Assembly: GCA_016839875.1 (NCBI GenBank)
Contig: JAEOTK010000370.1
Coordinates: forward strand, 1 to 9,141
Direction: 5' to 3'
DNA: 9,141 nt
DNA from: Candidatus Heimdallarchaeota archaeon
Lineage (GTDB): Archaea; Asgardarchaeota; Heimdallarchaeia; Heimdallarchaeales; Heimdallarchaeaceae
Both the position numbers and the translations under genes were made by a program. Below, piece by piece: positions 6,885-9,141 of the stretch (within the stretch, counting starts at the first letter, position 1; each line of letters starts with the position of its first letter). The notes under the pieces were generated by a model, which had not been told where the DNA came from, ran no database searches, and saw only the letters and a program-made list of their open reading frames with translations.

Positions 6885-8489
6885 TTATTGGAAAAGAATT
6901 TTTTTCTGTTCGTATCCTATTTTCCCCCCATTTTCATCCTGAAATATGAGTTCTATAAGAGTACTTCCAAGAAAATTGGTTGCTGGAATTTCAACCATCT
7001 TTGGTTCATGAGAATTCTTATCCAACTTCATAGAATAAAGTTGACTTGTGTAAATTCCCCCTCTAACAAATGAAACTCTCAAAGTACCAATAATCTCTTC
7101 ATCATTTCTATTGTACAAATGTACTGGTATACTAAATGGCTTATGAATAGGTGCAGTCTCTGGAGAAATAGCTTTAATTTCTATTTTCTTCTCTTGTTGT
7201 TCAAGATCTAAACTAGGGATTGAAAAATTCCATGTTACATGCTCGAAAAATGATCCCTTATCCTGTAGTTTTTTCTCTGAAAGTGATTCAGAAACTTTAC
7301 CTACGATGCGACTCTTATCATAAACAGCTTCTTTATGTGTGCGAACATTCAAATCTAAGTTTTCTATGTTATCATAACGATATCTTATTTCTCTGGTTGG
7401 AGAATCTCCTAGAGTATTTCCTCTCTGAAGAATTATGCAGTTAGGATTTCTATAGAGATATCGAATATCTTGTTGTAATGTTGGATCAATTGGAAACCAA
7501 ATACCCTTGGTGAAGAATTCTGCTTGAGAATGATATTCCCAACCTTCTAATTCGTTTAAAATTATACTAGTCGTTAGTCTTGCTGGAATGTTTGCAGCTC
7601 TGCAGAGACTTACAAAAAGTGTAGCAAATTCTGTACAGTCTCCGTAACGATTTTCTAAAGCAAATATCGGTCCAAAATCACCATCAAGAGGAATATAATC
7701 AAAATTGTTTTTGATGAACTTCAAAAATGCAAAAATCTTACCTAAAGGAGAATATGAAGTAAATTTACGAGTAATTTTTAGAATTGCTGGATGTGTTGCC
7801 TCAATAAAAGGTTCAGGTTTTGTATATGTCTCGAAAGTTTCAGGATAGAGATTCTCTTTAATATCCTCTTCGTTCTTTATTCGTGTAATGTCATATGCAA
7901 TAATTCTTGTGATAACAAACGCTCTATATGCAATTTTAATAGTCTCATTTGGTGCAATTTGTGGAAAAGAAAATCTCAACCATCTATTACCATCTTTATC
8001 ACTAACAAGTTTTGATGGTTTAAAATTCGAGATGAGTTTAGTAACTTGCTGAATAGGAGATATATTGGGGGGAATCACTACGTCTAAAACAAAATTATTT
8101 AGAGGAACATTATTTGGATTGTTGATATTAACTCCATAAGAGAAAATCCACCTATTGAGTAATTGCTTATTTGTTTTGATATTAATCTTGTCTCTTCTCT
8201 TGAAATCTCCATCAATTTGCATTACATAAGATCCAGAGTATAGATCCTCAGTAATTGGAAAAGTATAGATTCTCTGCAATCCAGTTTCATTTAAACGGAC
8301 TTGGCTCGAATCAATTATTGTTCCAATAGGTGAAATTAGTAAAATATGTAACTTGTGATCTCTTTGTGGTTGGGCAAATGGAACACTATTTTCATTCCCC
8401 GAGACTAATATGCTGTCCCCTATCCCAGCAACAGTTTGTGAGTTGATATTTTTTAACTTATTATCTTTAATTAGTAATAAATCAATCAT
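6885..8489 (-). CDS. Transglutaminase-like protein with flanking beta-sandwich domains, no signal peptide
   Basis: A 534-residue protein with a transglutaminase/papain-like core at about residues 240-345. The catalytic triad is intact: C285 in RYGDCTEFATLF, H320 in EYHSQAEFF and D335 in WFPIDPT. The segment SLCRAANIPAR (294-304) is the usual family motif after the Cys helix. Members are proteases, amidases or cross-linkers acting on peptide or isopeptide bonds. Residues 15-105 resemble a macroglobulin-type (MG2-like) beta-sandwich: a GDSILVSG strand, LLISPIGTIID, and LYSGSYVMQID near the end. Residues 115-195 look like a second sandwich, and 430-534 an Ig-like C-terminal domain. The N-terminus (MIDLLLIKDNKLKN) has no signal peptide, no membrane helix follows, and an upstream in-frame TAA prevents a longer start, so the protein appears cytoplasmic, unusual for this layout. 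GTGAT lies 7 bases before the ATG as a partial Shine-Dalgarno. It converges with the permease and shows no clear functional tie to it. Confidence 0.85.
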   Translation of the reverse strand: MIDLLLIKDNKLKNINSQTVAGIGDSILVSGNENSVPFAQPQRDHKLHILLISPIGTIIDSSQVRLNETGLQRIYTFPITEDLYSGSYVMQIDGDFKRRDKINIKTNKQLLNRWIFSYGVNINNPNNVPLNNFVLDVVIPPNISPIQQVTKLISNFKPSKLVSDKDGNRWLRFSFPQIAPNETIKIAYRAFVITRIIAYDITRIKNEEDIKENLYPETFETYTKPEPFIEATHPAILKITRKFTSYSPLGKIFAFLKFIKNNFDYIPLDGDFGPIFALENRYGDCTEFATLFVSLCRAANIPARLTTSIILNELEGWEYHSQAEFFTKGIWFPIDPTLQQDIRYLYRNPNCIILQRGNTLGDSPTREIRYRYDNIENLDLNVRTHKEAVYDKSRIVGKVSESLSEKKLQDKGSFFEHVTWNFSIPSLDLEQQEKKIEIKAISPETAPIHKPFSIPVHLYNRNDEEIIGTLRVSFVRGGIYTSQLYSMKLDKNSHEPKMVEIPATNFLGSTLIELIFQDENGGKIGYEQKKILFQ

Positions 8490-8918
8490 GATTTTATCAC
8501 GAACGAATTAGTGTTCTAGTTATGTAAGATGTTAGCGTTGTAAGTTTTACTCTTTCGTAATCAGACTAGAGTTGCACTAATTATAAACATGCGTAATATT
8601 GTCGGAATTAAACAGCAAACTACTTGAATATTATTAGTTTAATTGAAATCGAAATAATCATCTCTGTATAAATTCTGCATTTTTTATATTTCCTAATTAT
8701 CTCAAAAGCATAGAATCATAGTGAAGATTTTATCGAAAATAACCAGTGTGATAAAATATAACGCACATAGTTCTTTTGATTTTCGAAGCTTTAGCAAATA
8801 TCAACAATGTTTTCTTTATTTTAGAAATCTATTCCAATTATTAAAATAATATAAATATTAAATAAATTTTTGATGAAAAGATGTTTTACTTCAATAGTTT
8901 ATTTCGATATTTCTTTGG

Positions 8919-8933
8919 GAAACATTTAAAAAA
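8919..8933 (+). promoter_or_regulatory. BRE/TATA promoter of the C-terminally truncated secreted gene
   Basis: GAAACA (8919-8924) followed by TTTAAAAAA (8925-8933) fits the purine-rich BRE plus TATA pattern of archaeal promoters. The predicted transcription start is near 8955, giving a leader of about 24 bases that contains a good Shine-Dalgarno. This is the clearest promoter in the window. Confidence 0.55.
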
Positions 8934-8953
8934 GTCTTCTTTAATGTATTGGT

Positions 8954-8967
8954 GCACATTAATGTGC
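8954..8967. promoter_or_regulatory. Perfect 14-bp palindrome at the predicted transcription start
   Basis: GCACATTAATGTGC is fully self-complementary and falls on the expected start of the transcript. Its core TTAATGT also occurs as a direct copy at 8941-8947, 18 bases upstream. Position and symmetry suggest an operator for a dimeric repressor blocking initiation; a leader hairpin is less likely because there is no loop. Confidence 0.45.
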
Positions 8968-8978
8968 GGTGAAATTAT

Positions 8979-9141
8979 ATGAAAAGAAAATATATCTTAG
9001 CATCAATTCTAATCGTGGGAATGATTGCCGGTATGTTGTCTCCCGCTGCACTTCCACCACCCTCATATATTAATGTATCAAACGCAGTAATTGTTTTTGA
9101 TTTATATCATGGTGGATATCATACAACAGAATTTGACTTAC
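8979..9141 (+). CDS. Secreted protein of unknown function, 3' part missing at the window end
   Basis: The first 54 codons of a gene that continues beyond the window. The start is well supported: GGTGA (8969-8973) lies 5 bases before the ATG, and a signal peptide follows at once (MKRKYILASILIVGMIAGML), with probable cleavage around residues 20-25. The mature start is Pro-rich (ALPPPSYINVS) and then enters a hydrophobic strand, NAVIVFDLYHGGYHTTEFD. A strand followed by D-x2-H-G-G recalls the first strand of glutamine-amidotransferase-like or DUF4350-type extracellular domains, but the fragment is too short to assign a family. The palindrome in its leader suggests that expression is controlled. 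Confidence 0.7.
   Translation, partial: MKRKYILASILIVGMIAGMLSPAALPPPSYINVSNAVIVFDLYHGGYHTTEFDL

Larger units (their letters stand above)
8490..8978. other. 489-base AT-rich gap without a gene
   Basis: No open frame longer than a dozen or so codons with a plausible start, no tRNA-like cloverleaf and no CRISPR-type repeat was found. The left end must hold the minus-strand promoter of the transglutaminase-like gene; TTACATA (minus strand, about 8521-8527) is a weak TATA candidate. Positions 8836-8871 contain only A and T. The right end holds the promoter and leader of the secreted protein, described separately. An unrecognised small RNA cannot be excluded. Confidence 0.5.

Noticed and set aside
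6879..8015. Several short plus-strand open frames across 6879-7073, 7220-7444 and 7791-8015
   Set aside because: They lie antisense to the transglutaminase-like gene, have low-complexity Cys/Phe/Leu-rich translations and no starts with ribosome sites; they are shadows of the real gene.
8836..8871. A 36-base AT-only run as a replication origin element
   Set aside because: No origin-recognition repeats or initiator gene were seen nearby, and such runs are expected in gene-free DNA of this composition.

Overview
The window looks archaeal, and an Asgard-type archaeon is my best guess. The DNA is AT-rich. Promoters, where visible, look like BRE/TATA boxes. Genes end in oligo-T tracts rather than classical GC hairpins. 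Two exported proteins end in a short membrane helix followed by a Lys/Arg tail, as archaeal surface proteins often do. The phylum assignment is an inference from style; no taxonomic marker gene is present.

Region 1 (1-566): the 3' end of an unidentified gene reads into a small Cys-rich zinc-binding protein through a 4-base TTGA stop/start overlap, so the two are probably co-transcribed. An 18-base gap separates this pair from a converging gene. A perfect 9-bp inverted repeat flanked by A and T runs in that gap probably terminates both directions.

Region 2 (555-6857) is the core. A secreted, membrane-anchored hydrolase of the alkaline phosphatase / nucleotide pyrophosphatase superfamily (minus strand) is divergent from an ABC-importer pair (plus strand). 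That pair is a membrane-tethered solute-binding protein and a 970-residue fused double permease. Between its first and second membrane helices the permease carries seven LVIVD-type repeats, predicted to form a complete extracellular seven-bladed beta-propeller. I know of no described importer with this arrangement, and it is the most interesting item in the window. No ATPase gene is present, so the motor subunit must be encoded elsewhere. A plausible reading is that the hydrolase releases a product from a phosphorylated or sulfated compound outside the cell and the importer takes it up; the substrate cannot be read from the sequence.

Region 3 (6858-8489): converging with the permease is a 534-residue transglutaminase-like protein with an intact Cys-His-Asp triad between beta-sandwich regions. 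It has no signal peptide.

Region 4 (8490-9141): a 489-base AT-rich gap without a gene leads to the best promoter in the window. Its elements are a BRE/TATA box, a perfect 14-bp palindrome at the expected transcription start, and a good Shine-Dalgarno. They drive a secreted protein cut off by the window end after 54 residues.
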